The notes under the pieces were generated by a model. The model worked only from the letters and a program-made list of their open reading frames with translations. It searched no databases and was not told the origin of the DNA. The translations under genes and the position numbers were made by a program. A DNA stretch of 12,545 bases from Podila epigama (Eukaryota > Mortierellomycota > Mortierellomycetes > Mortierellales > Mortierellaceae): the NCBI GenBank assembly GCA_015679605.1, contig JAAAVE010000881.1, positions 1 to 12,545 on the forward strand. Direction: 5' to 3'. Each line of letters starts with the position of its first letter. The first letter of the stretch is position 1. Below, in pieces: positions 1 through 7,972 of the stretch.

Positions 1-16
1 AAAAAAAAAAACCTAT

Positions 17-3000
17 CTAATTGCCAGACGGACCTTGGTCATTCTCCCTTTTCGATCTCATACCTGCCACAAACTTGCGAATGTTGACATTGATCTTTGC
101 ACCCGCTGCAAACGTAGTCGTGTTCGCATTCCCAGAAGCTGAAGCGCCGCCACTACTGTTATTCGCTCCTGCTCCAGTGTTGGCTCCACCTCCATTGCCA
201 GAAGAATCCTTATCCTGACCAAGACCAAACACAGCACTCAGTTCTCCACCCAAACTAGACCCACCACCTGGGCCAGGTGAGCCTGAAGTAAGTGCAGCAA
301 ATGGACTATGGCTCAAGATGTTACCAAGCTGATAAGTATTTGTGCCTTGAGAAGAGGCACCTCCACCACCACTACCACCACCGGGTCCTCCAGGTGTCAT
401 CAAACCAGCCACAGTGCCGGCGACGCCACCTACGGCTCCACTGACTACACTTCCTCCATTCGCAACCATTCCTGTCATGTTGCCTGCCACACCTGCCATT
501 GTTCCAACAACCCCTTGTACAGAGATATGGGCCGGCATGCCTTGAAGCACAGACATGACAGGCGAGTTTTCTTGAAGGTTCTCCATCCCTCCATGCTTCT
601 TCTGAAAGAGATCCACCATCTGCTGTTGCTCGGAACGTTTCAGCCCCTTGAGTTCCAAGATGCGTTGAAAGTTGGACAGGTTCCGGTCTCCAATCAATAA
701 GAAATAATGGTCGATAAACATCTCGTGAGGCTCATGAGGACTCATAGTTGTCTTGAGGATCGTCTCCACTTTGCCAAGTCCTCGATTGACGAATTTGACA
801 AATCTAATGTTGTTGCGCGGGGGGCCAAAAAAAAAAAGAAAAAAAAATAGATTTAGATTGGGTCCCCCAAAAGATCATGATATCCCCATACCGTCTTTTT
901 TTTCTTCCCTCCCATTAATACTTACGATGAAGGCACTGGTGCAGGAGCCTCAAGTCCAATGTTTGGAATCTCAACCAAGAGCGACTTGACTGCCTGAGTG
1001 TCCAGCAACATCTGTTCTGCTCCAATTTCCGAGATGGGCTTGCATCGCGTCAAGTTTACAGCAAACCTTGATACAAACGATCTATGTGTAGCAAATGGTT
1101 GTGAAAAGGTCAGGAAAAAAAATATATAAATACAAAAAAAAAAAAAAAAAAGGAAAAAGGAAAAGCCAACGTACTCAATCAACTTGTCGCAAAAGGTTCT
1201 AAAGTAGCGCTTGTTGGTGATCAGCTCCTGAATGGCTCCCACACAAGTGTCAAGTGTGTTATGGATTCCCGAGACATATTCGGATTGGTCACCAACATAT
1301 TCGACTATGGCCCATGGTAGCTTGGACATGCTTACCAAGGCAGGCTCATAATGGTTCTCAACAGCTCGGACAAGCGCTCTCGTACAGGATGAAATAATGC
1401 TATTTGGAAAAAAAAGATGTGAGAAATAATAATAAACATATAAATTTCAAAAGTTCATTATTCTCTTGTCCCAGGTCCAATATGAAATAGATGAAATAGA
1501 TAATGCTGTCCTTACAAAAGAAAAGCTTGTCTCTCTGTCTCCATACTGACTTGGTCCACAAATGCTGGGTCAATATTAGCCCACAATCTCTCTTCAAGCT
1601 AGTGATTCAGAATGGCATCAAGTGACCCTGTTAGATGACAGTTAAAGTCTCCAGTGCTGGTATTATAGGATACAAGATGCGCCCTACCTGAGAAGTCGTT
1701 GTAAGTGAGTAGTCAGCCGTATTGAGGACAACGCATATAGACCGCAAGAATTCTTTGTTGATAGGCCTCTTGTCTCCGCTGTCATCCCATAAATCAGAAA
1801 ATGTAGCCCAGTTAGTATGGTCATTGTGAAAGTCAAAAATTCAGCGACAGGAGGAAAGAAAAGAGTCAATAGAACAAGTTTTTATGGTCATATACGTACT
1901 GTTTTGGAAGTTTGCTCAGGAGGACATCATTGGCATACACGCGAAGCCATTTGCCAAAGACTGTACACAAATCCAAGAACGGCTTCTTTCTCGACAGTTT
2001 CGCGCAGTTTGTCAAGGCGGATTTGTAGAACAGGAAGATGTCTGTGCTAGATGCCAAGACAGTGACAGACAAGTCATCCTCTGGCACCGGTTCCTGAACC
2101 TTGAAAGCGTTAATCTTTTCCTCGAGCGATCTACATAATTAAGTCTTGGTCAGTCTTGCTCCACTAACAATACAACAATAGTAGCGTATGTCCATGCATA
2201 ATAAGACCAAGATTGGCCGACCACAAATGCACATACTTGTCCTCTGCTTCAATATACAGACTGAGATAAGGCTCAAAGCAAGGCGAAATGCTCTCTGAGA
2301 ACCCTGCTGATTCTTCAACTTCATTAAGACCGGTTTCAACATCCTAAGTTATAAGATGAAGAGTGAAGAGTAAGTCATTTAGCCATGGATAATATTGTAC
2401 TGTTGGTCATAAAAGAGTACTTTTGAGACTGTTTCATACCCTGCTAATGAATCTGTTCTCAAGTTGTGTCTCGAATTCAAGTGTCCATTGAAGGACCTGT
2501 AGAAGTAAAGGAACTCCAACGGTGGATGCGGTCTTGGAGAGGAGTTCAGAGAGATCCGTCCTTTGAGTTGCGTGTATGAAAGTCATTATTAGTCCAGATA
2601 AGAATCTTTGCACTATGAACACTTGAGAAAAGAAAAAGTACCCTCAGAATGAAAAGAAAAGCATACCTTGTAATTTGACAGAACTGCAAGCAAAGAACTC
2701 GACTCACATCCCATTCACCTGGAAAAATGTGAGCGTGCTCTTCGTCATGAATCTTCAACAGTCGTTTTAGCCAGGCGTAACGCCGGGATGTGTTGTCAAG
2801 TGCTGAAACTTCCTCATTGGGCTTGAAAACTGAGCGGTAGTCACGTAATTGTAATCTACAGTACCATTCAACGAGGTTGCGCCTATTACATGAAAAGGAG
2901 TCCAGAACTGTAAGCTCATTGATCCCCTCGTATCATCTAGCAGGAGATACCCAAGCACGCGAATGTACCTGACATCGTCTCCAAGAATGTCAATGACAAG

Positions 3001-4081
3001 ACAGGCATTCGCCAGCTGAGCCACGTTTCCGACCAGGATCCCGTCAGGCGTAAAGCCATTCTCAAAGTCCTTGACAATGTCCCGCTCCAGATCGGCTTGG
3101 AGCCTAGCGACAGATTCAGTGAGTTCTGCTATCTGTTTCACGTTTTGAAATGTCCGAAAGTATTGGATTAACTGTAGCACGGCCTCTAAAAGCTGTGCAG
3201 TTTCCCGGTATTGCTTTCTTTGTGCCATTGCCTTGAGTTGGTCCACTGCCGTCACTGTTAGGGAACGGGTGAAAAAAAAAAGCATTGGTGTGGTTAGAGG
3301 TGAAAAGTTACCCCTATGCCATCCTTTTGATATCATCATCTTTCGGGTACAAGGACTTACCCAACATCTGTAGTCGCTTTAGTGTTGTGATCGAAGTGGT
3401 CAGATGTCGCTTGGCATAGTCAAGGCTTTTGATATCCTGAGTGATTTCCTGTACCATTTGTTCTGACTGTGTTGCCTTTTCTTTCATCTCTTTGATCTTT
3501 AAGAAGAGCATCTAAAAAAAAGAGAAGTAGTGGCGGAGATCTGTCAACAACTTTATCCATCATGGACAAGGAGGCGCGTTCAACATAGAGATTCACTTTT
3601 TTCTTTTTTTTTTTTTATGTTACCCCTGCTATACCTCGATGCCTTTTTTTGCTGCCTCGACTTCTTCTTGTCCCTTTTGTCCGCCATCGGTCTGCGCTCG
3701 GGTCAGTTCCCGAAGTTCTTCCTGGACCTGTTTAGCCTTGGCTTGGAGTTTCAAGAGAACCTGGTCCACAGCAGACAAGGAGTGTTCTAAAAATCGCGAA
3801 CGTGTTTTTGTTAGTTTCCATATTCTTGATTTTATATAGATGTATACTTGCATATGCGTGTCGAACCATTTACCATTAGGAAAGATCTTGTTGATGTATT
3901 CGACCGAGTTAAACTCTTGAGCATCCAGCGGATCCTTTGAGCGGAGGATGGTTGTGATGGAAGAGTTGAGTTCTGGAGCTAGCTTGATGGAATCCGCGGT
4001 AGGGACATACGAGTCCTGCTGTGGAGCTGGGGTATTCACAGGCATTGCGTTTTTGGGTGGATGAGGCAAGGTGGCAGCCAT
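17..4081 (-). CDS. VPS53: VPS53, subunit of the GARP/EARP vesicle-tethering complex (13 exons, 937 aa)
   Basis: Vps53 joins Vps51, Vps52 and Vps54 (GARP) or syndetin (EARP, in organisms that have it) to tether endosome-derived vesicles at the trans-Golgi network. Exons in transcript order: 4081-3874, 3786-3635, 3511-3361, 3254-2969, 2882-2667, 2560-2440, 2343-2237, 2130-1900, 1778-1688, 1598-1516, 1399-1175, 1081-926, 803-17. All introns are GT-AG (86-123 nt) and the joined frame is open to TAG at 19-17. Family-typical stretches lie in order: EYINKIFPN (about residues 61-69), [29 protein letters not shown] (positions about 136-164, N-terminal coiled coil), [11 protein letters not shown], EFCxxTR-like [56 protein letters not shown] and KGLKRSEQ. 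The N-terminal half is the Vps53_N helical region. From about residue 747 the tail is low-complexity and Gly-rich, making the protein longer than the roughly 700-830 aa I recall for the family. The start is the first ATG of exon 1. The 3' UTR is cut by the window edge. Intron 5 uses an AAG acceptor; a second in-frame AAG 45 nt upstream would add 15 residues. Confidence 0.96.
97..620 (-). other. Gly-rich low-complexity C-terminal tail of VPS53, with a glycine-zipper-like block
   Basis: Residues about 747-915 of the VPS53 product. Residues 773-811 alternate Gly with Val, Ala, Met and Thr ([21 protein letters not shown]), giving repeated GxxxG/GxxxA spacing. This is followed by Gly/Ser/Asn runs such as GGGSGGGG (818-824 region) and GGGANTGAGANN (880-891). 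The last 25 residues return to a basic segment ([13 protein letters not shown]), similar in place to the basic end of other Vps53 proteins. The tail is entirely within exon 13 and is in frame with the conserved part, so it is not an intron read as protein. Confidence 0.8.
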
Positions 4082-4596
4082 CCTTGAATAAAGTCGCGAT
4101 TAAAGAGTCGTGTTTTTTTTTCCCGTGTTGGCCTTTCTTGTGAATGCGTTTATTCTTGTTGATGAGCAGATGACGAAGAGTACTGGAGAGATTGTCGTGG
4201 ATGGTTGGACACAAAAGAAGACACAAAAAAAAGAAGGCATGTCGATGACATTGACGGCGCGAGACAATTTCAATATGGCATTTTCCACTGTGGCCAGTGG
4301 CGGTTTCCTATTGGCGCAAAAAAAATTAAAGTGTTGTGAACAAATCCTCAGACAGAAATAGGGAGCAAAAGGGGGAAAGGGGGGGAAAGAGTTCTTTCTT
4401 TTCTTTCTTCTTCTTTTTCACTTTAACCATCATCTCCCACTCTTCATCTTCATCATCCTCATCACCAACAACAAAAAGGACAGCAGGAACATTCCGTCTT
4501 TGGGAAACGACAACGACATTGAACGACAAGTCAACCAACATCATAATAGCCTAGAGCCAGAAACCTACTTCAACCCAAATCACCTTTACATATACC
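4082..4596. promoter_or_regulatory. Shared divergent intergenic region between VPS53 and SEC62
   Basis: These 515 bases separate the two start codons, which face away from each other. The half next to SEC62 is pyrimidine-rich on the plus strand (CTTTCTTCTTC type runs at about 4391-4421, then CATC/TCATC runs at 4428-4466) and is probably its 5' leader. Poly-T (4111-4119) and poly-A (4225-4233, 4319-4325) runs may act as nucleosome-excluding promoter elements. I see no clear TATA box and no further gene. A bidirectional promoter is inferred from layout only. Confidence 0.6.
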
Positions 4597-5552
4597 ATGG
4601 ACGGAGTCGCACCACCAGAACGCCCAAAGAACCTTTGCCAAGTTGCAGATTATATTCTCAGCCCTCAGTCCGGTGTCAAGAAGCGCGATGGTGTCTTTAA
4701 CGAATCCAGAGTGACTTACTTTCGAGGTAAATAGGAAACACACAAAGAAAAACACCCTTTATATGATGGGTGTTGGTTTGTTTTTTACCAACAAAAAAAA
4801 GTTGATCCTGACACACAATGACTGATCCGTTTTTTTTTTTCATGTTCTCATCTGGACATTTCTCATCATGATTAGGAAAGGGTGCTGTGAATGCATTGCT
4901 GAAGCCAGAATTCCGTCAAACGGCGATAGGCAAGGAACTTGGCGAGTTGACACGTGAGTCTGCAGCAGAGCTGCTCGGATCCATGATTCCTCATCAGTTC
5001 TTCCTCAAGGTGGAGCGCCCCTCGGATCCCGACATGCCCAAGAACTTGCTCCAGCTTGTTCAGTACCAGTCGTTCTCTGAGGATGGCGTCTATGTCTGGC
5101 GCTATGAGGGCTCCCAACTGCGCACACATCTCATGGCAGGATTGCTTTTGGTCATTGTTCTTGCTGGTGTCATGTTCCCACTCTGGCCTGTGCCTCTTCG
5201 CTTGGGTGTCTGGTATCTTTCTGTGGGTGTCCTGATCCTGCTTGGTCTGTTCTTTGCCATGGCTATTGTGCGTCTGATCCTGTTTATGATTACATGGGTT
5301 GTTCTTAAGCCCGGTGTTTGGATCTTCCCTAACCTGTTCGAGGATGTTGGCTTTGTCGATTCATTCATTCCTCTCTGGGGCTGGCATGAGCCTGAGGCCC
5401 CCTCTGAGAAGAAGGTCAGCTCAAAGAAGGCCATTGCTGGAGAGGAGGCTCAAGAGGAGGTTCAGACCCAGGTCATTTCGGAGGAGGTTGCAGAGAAGGT
5501 GACCAAGCGCAGACCCATGGTGGAGGAAGTTGCAGATGAAGATGCCGAGTAA
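4597..5552 (+). CDS. SEC62: SEC62, ER protein translocation subunit (2 exons, 268 aa)
   Basis: Sec62 works with Sec63 at the Sec61 channel in the ER membrane to import proteins post-translationally. Exons are 4597-4726 and 4876-5552; the intron (149 nt, GTAAAT...TTAG) splits a glycine codon (phase 1), giving TYFRGKGAVNALLKPE across the join. The N-terminal cytosolic domain (residues 1-128) carries the family-typical VADYILSPQSGVKKRDG and FRGK...LLKPEF pattern. Two membrane segments lie at about residues 129-150 and 153-186, with a very short loop between them, followed by the conserved juxtamembrane WIFPNLFEDVGFVDSFIPLW region (about 192-211). The tail (about 215-268) is Glu/Lys-rich and ends in an acidic run. 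Length is close to yeast Sec62 (about 274-283 aa). The start ATG lies in a good context (ACCATGG). No aromatic residue is found in the tail after the Trp-Gly-Trp motif, so no LIR motif of the kind reported for human SEC62 is apparent. Confidence 0.96.
4727..4875 (+). other. SEC62 intron with inverted repeats
   Basis: GTAAAT donor and ATTAG acceptor. It holds a perfect 7-bp inverted repeat, AACACCC (4751-4757) with GGGTGTT (4768-4774), and an overlapping 6-bp one, GTTGGT (4772-4777) with ACCAAC (4787-4792). Because they share bases 4772-4774 the two hairpins exclude each other in one RNA. A 10-nt T run sits at about 4830-4839, upstream of the acceptor. Confidence 0.8.
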
Positions 5553-5770
5553 AAGTAATTGATCCATTATCATTTTTGTTATTTTTCTTTTTCTTTCGTG
5601 TCATCTTGTCTGAGAGCTCACAACATTCACAAGCATACTTTACGAGTGAGTTGAAGGACAAGAACAAAATAAAATCCCAGCATCATGTACCCATTGAAAT
5701 TTTCATGTGTGTTCATGGCAGACTACTGACTAGCCACAGCTATCCAATTGCTCATGTTCGTAGCAGTTAG
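5553..5770 (+). terminator. SEC62 3' flank with candidate poly(A) signal AATAAA
   Basis: A canonical AATAAA hexamer is at 5668-5673, about 115 nt after the SEC62 stop, in AT-rich sequence. T-rich stretches (5575-5597) precede it. Cleavage is inferred to fall within the next few tens of bases. Confidence 0.5.
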
Positions 5771-6560
5771 TCAGTTGTCAGTAGAAAAATCAGCAGTCAG
5801 TGCTGAATGAATGTTGCAAACCAAACAGCCAACATTCCATTTGACAAGATCTGAGCCCAACATATCTGACTGACGTCCATGCGCTAATTTCTCTTGAAAA
5901 GCACACAAGGAAAATGCAGAGTCAGTGCGAGCGAGCGCTTTGACAATTCAGGACAAAACAGGGTGGACCTAAATGTTTGATGCAAGGGCAGAACAGGAGA
6001 GCAGGGGTTCGTCTACCCTAAACATACCATTCAAAAAAAAAGACACCTTGCAGAGAACATTGTTTTATTTCCCAAACAGAGGATGTTTAAAAGGACTTTT
6101 TGCCATAGAGTTGTCTTTGGCTTTCACTTTACTATGGCATACGCATGCCATACCAATGCAGTTGGTTGGCTGATTGGTTCCCCCTAGCTGAATACATGTG
6201 TGAGAGAGAAGGGACGGTTACAGGGACAGAGATACATGATACATGCATCCATCCAACCATCCAACCATCCAACCATGGACCCCAATTCAGTCCATCTGTT
6301 TTTTTTTTTCTTTGCTGCTTCCAGGCACCCCTTGCTTTTTTTTTGTTGTTCCTCTTCTTGTTCTTCTTTCTCTCCTTCTCATGCAGCCCCACCATGGGTA
6401 ACATGGTAACTCATGTTCTCCAGCTTTTCCACTGCTCCACAATCCAATGCAATGTCCCTTCAGTCCAGTCTAGTCCAGTCCATTGTTCAGTTTCTCTTAC
6501 ATGACTCTACCCGTTGATCTGACCCCCTTGCTGAGGTGTCGAACTTGGCCGTTCGTTTGT
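5771..6560. other. Intergenic stretch without a supportable gene
   Basis: Open frames here are short and encode biased, tract-driven sequence (for example a Phe/Leu-rich run from the T-rich stretch 6300-6375), with no recognisable domain. The stretch contains clustered CAGT/CAGTC words (5763-5806 and 6458-6485), the 8-bp tandem repeat described separately and A/T runs. I see no tRNA or other RNA gene. Confidence 0.6.
6251..6274. repeat. Tandem repeat, 8-bp unit ATCCAACC x3
   Basis: Three perfect copies of ATCCAACC, preceded by a partial copy (ATCC at 6247-6250). A short simple repeat in intergenic DNA. Confidence 0.9.
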
Positions 6561-6564
6561 TTCT

Positions 6565-6570
6565 TATAAA
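6565..6570 (+). promoter_or_regulatory. Possible TATA box upstream of the TEA gene
   Basis: TATAAA followed by A-rich sequence (TTCTTATAAAAAAAAGG). It lies 1.4 kb upstream of the TEA-factor ATG, so if used it would imply a long leader or a leader intron. A GTATGC donor-like site at 6826 and a TTTTAG acceptor-like site ending at 7195 (after a pyrimidine tract) could mark one. All of this is inference. Confidence 0.25.
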
Positions 6571-6726
6571 AAAAAGGCGGTCCCTGGCAAGTAGCCATTG
6601 TGATCTCCTACTGCTCTTATGCCACTTGCATTTTCCATTGGGACAGTGCCAACGAACAGCCTAGGGGTTGGTTAGTTACAATAGTTGACAGAGGACAGAA
6701 ATAGCATTGTTGGCCCACATGCCAGC

Positions 6727-6762
6727 TTATTATTATTATTATTACTATTATTATTACTATTC
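6727..6762. repeat. Imperfect (TTA)n microsatellite
   Basis: About 36 nt of TTA/ATT trinucleotides with two ACT interruptions, in the TEA-gene upstream region. Confidence 0.9.
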
Positions 6763-7060
6763 CTGTTCTTTTCTTTAGGCAAACATGATTGCCTCGGGGT
6801 TGCAATGAATAGAATGAGAAATGTCGTATGCCATGATGTGCAACGGCGACAACACCATGGTACCTACCTTTTGGAAGGAGAAATAAGCATTCGCATCCAA
6901 TTCAGACACGCCCATACACCGAACAACAAGACAGACAGACACGTCTCCTTTTTGTTGGAGGGACAAAGGGAAAAAGTGAAAAAAGTGAAAAAAGGCACTC
7001 CCCATTCTCCTTTCTCCCGCCTTTCTCCATGCCTAGATGCAAAATTGTCAACAAGCAAGC

Positions 7061-7084
7061 AGACACACAGACACACAGACACAC
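7061..7084. repeat. Tandem repeat, 8-bp unit AGACACAC x3
   Basis: Three perfect copies of AGACACAC followed by a partial copy (AGACA). Upstream of the TEA gene. Confidence 0.9.
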
Positions 7085-7453
7085 AGACAAGCACCATTCA
7101 ACATTGCCATCTTTTGACCTTTTTTTTTTCTCTTCTCTCTTTTATATTTGTCCTTTTGTTATCCAATTCCCTCAATGTCATTTTTCTCCCTTTTAGCCCT
7201 ATTTCTCCTCCATCCTTGGTGATCTTGGCATAAATTGAAGGTACAGTTGGTCAGTGGCATGTTCGATTGTTAATGAAAAAAGGAATAGAGCACAATAAAG
7301 ACCATTGAAGAAAAAAAGGAAAAAGGCAATAAAGCAATAAAGCAAGGCAAAAGCAAAGCAACGCTCAGAGCACTTTTCTCACCTTTTTGGCCTCCATCTA
7401 TCTACTCACTGTGTCCTGACCATCCTTTCTTCATACCTTTCCCTTTACTTATG

Positions 7454-7972
7454 CTCCTTCTCTCTATCCTTGGTCCTCGTCCTAGTCTCCATCCCACATC
7501 CCACATCTTCATTCTTCTCCACAACCTTGTCCTCGTCATCGTCATAAGCATCATCAATAACATCAACAACAACAAAGCAGCAGCAACAGCAACAACAACA
7601 ACTACAGCTACAGCAACAGCAATAACTACAGCAATATCAACATAATAATATAATAATCATACAATAATTACAATCACACCCTTGACACCACATTGCAGAA
7701 AAAAAAGCGATCGCTTACATACATCCATTTTCATTCTTGCTTGTTGCAAAGGTCATCGTCTATTAGTTCCTTTTTTTCCTTTTTCTTTCACTCTACTTCA
7801 CTCTTCTCTTTCTCTTTTTCTCTCTTTGCATCTCTTCTCCTTTTCACTTTCTCTTCTTCATCTTCTTCTTCATCTACAACGCATCATCTTATTTTTTTTT
7901 TTCCTTTTTATTTTTCCAAAAACTCCTTCGCTCGCGTGCAACACATCTTCAAGACAAACCATACCTACAGCC
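7454..7972 (+). promoter_or_regulatory. ATG-free, pyrimidine- and CAA-rich 5' leader of the TEA gene
   Basis: No ATG occurs in any plus-strand frame between the ATG at 7451 and the start codon at 7973. The stretch is mostly C/T-rich, with a CAA/CAG-rich block at about 7558-7622, CATTCT words at 7510-7515 and 7732-7737, and a perfect 12-nt palindrome AAGCGATCGCTT at 7705-7716. No GTA-type donor, the type used by every intron assigned here, is present. This suits an unspliced leader feeding ribosomes to 7973. The frame stays open through the leader but translates only to Phe/Leu/Ser/His runs. Confidence 0.55.
7705..7716. promoter_or_regulatory. 12-nt perfect palindrome AAGCGATCGCTT
   Basis: Self-complementary over all 12 bases and about 257 bp before the TEA-factor start codon. 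A dimeric protein-binding site is possible, but nothing else supports it. Confidence 0.25.

Larger units (their letters stand above)
6571..7453 (+). promoter_or_regulatory. Upstream regulatory region of the TEA-factor gene
   Basis: Non-coding by inspection. It holds microsatellites, an A-rich block of AAAGTG and AATAAAGC repeats (6970-6995, 7323-7362), pyrimidine-rich stretches (7105-7210, 7375-7445), and CATTCY words of the kind bound by TEA domains at 6811-6816 (as AGAATG) and 7003-7008. No gene is supported in either strand. Confidence 0.4.

Noticed and set aside
308-700. Plus-strand open frame opposite VPS53 exon 13
   Set aside because: Shadow of the Gly/Ser-rich VPS53 tail; no recognisable protein features.
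1400-1597. 65-codon minus-strand frame between VPS53 exons
   Set aside because: Mostly intron 10 of VPS53 read through in another frame; splicing at 1516/1399 restores the conserved protein.
1892-1900. Alternative donor GTATAT at 1895 for VPS53 exon 8
   Set aside because: It shifts the frame of exon 9; the GTACGT donor at 1899 keeps the conserved LNTADY segment in frame.
6000-6025. tRNA T-arm-like GGGGTTCGTCTACCC
   Set aside because: The loop lacks the TTCRA pattern, the stem is only four pairs, and no acceptor or anticodon arm can be built around it.
6145-6504. 119-codon plus-strand open frame
   Set aside because: Composition follows T-rich tracts and the ATCCAACC repeat; no domain, poor codon signal.
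7682-7972. In-frame upstream extension of the TEA-factor frame
   Set aside because: It has no ATG, and its Phe/Leu/Ser/His-rich translation is the result of a pyrimidine-rich leader. The resemblance to membrane segments is an artefact.
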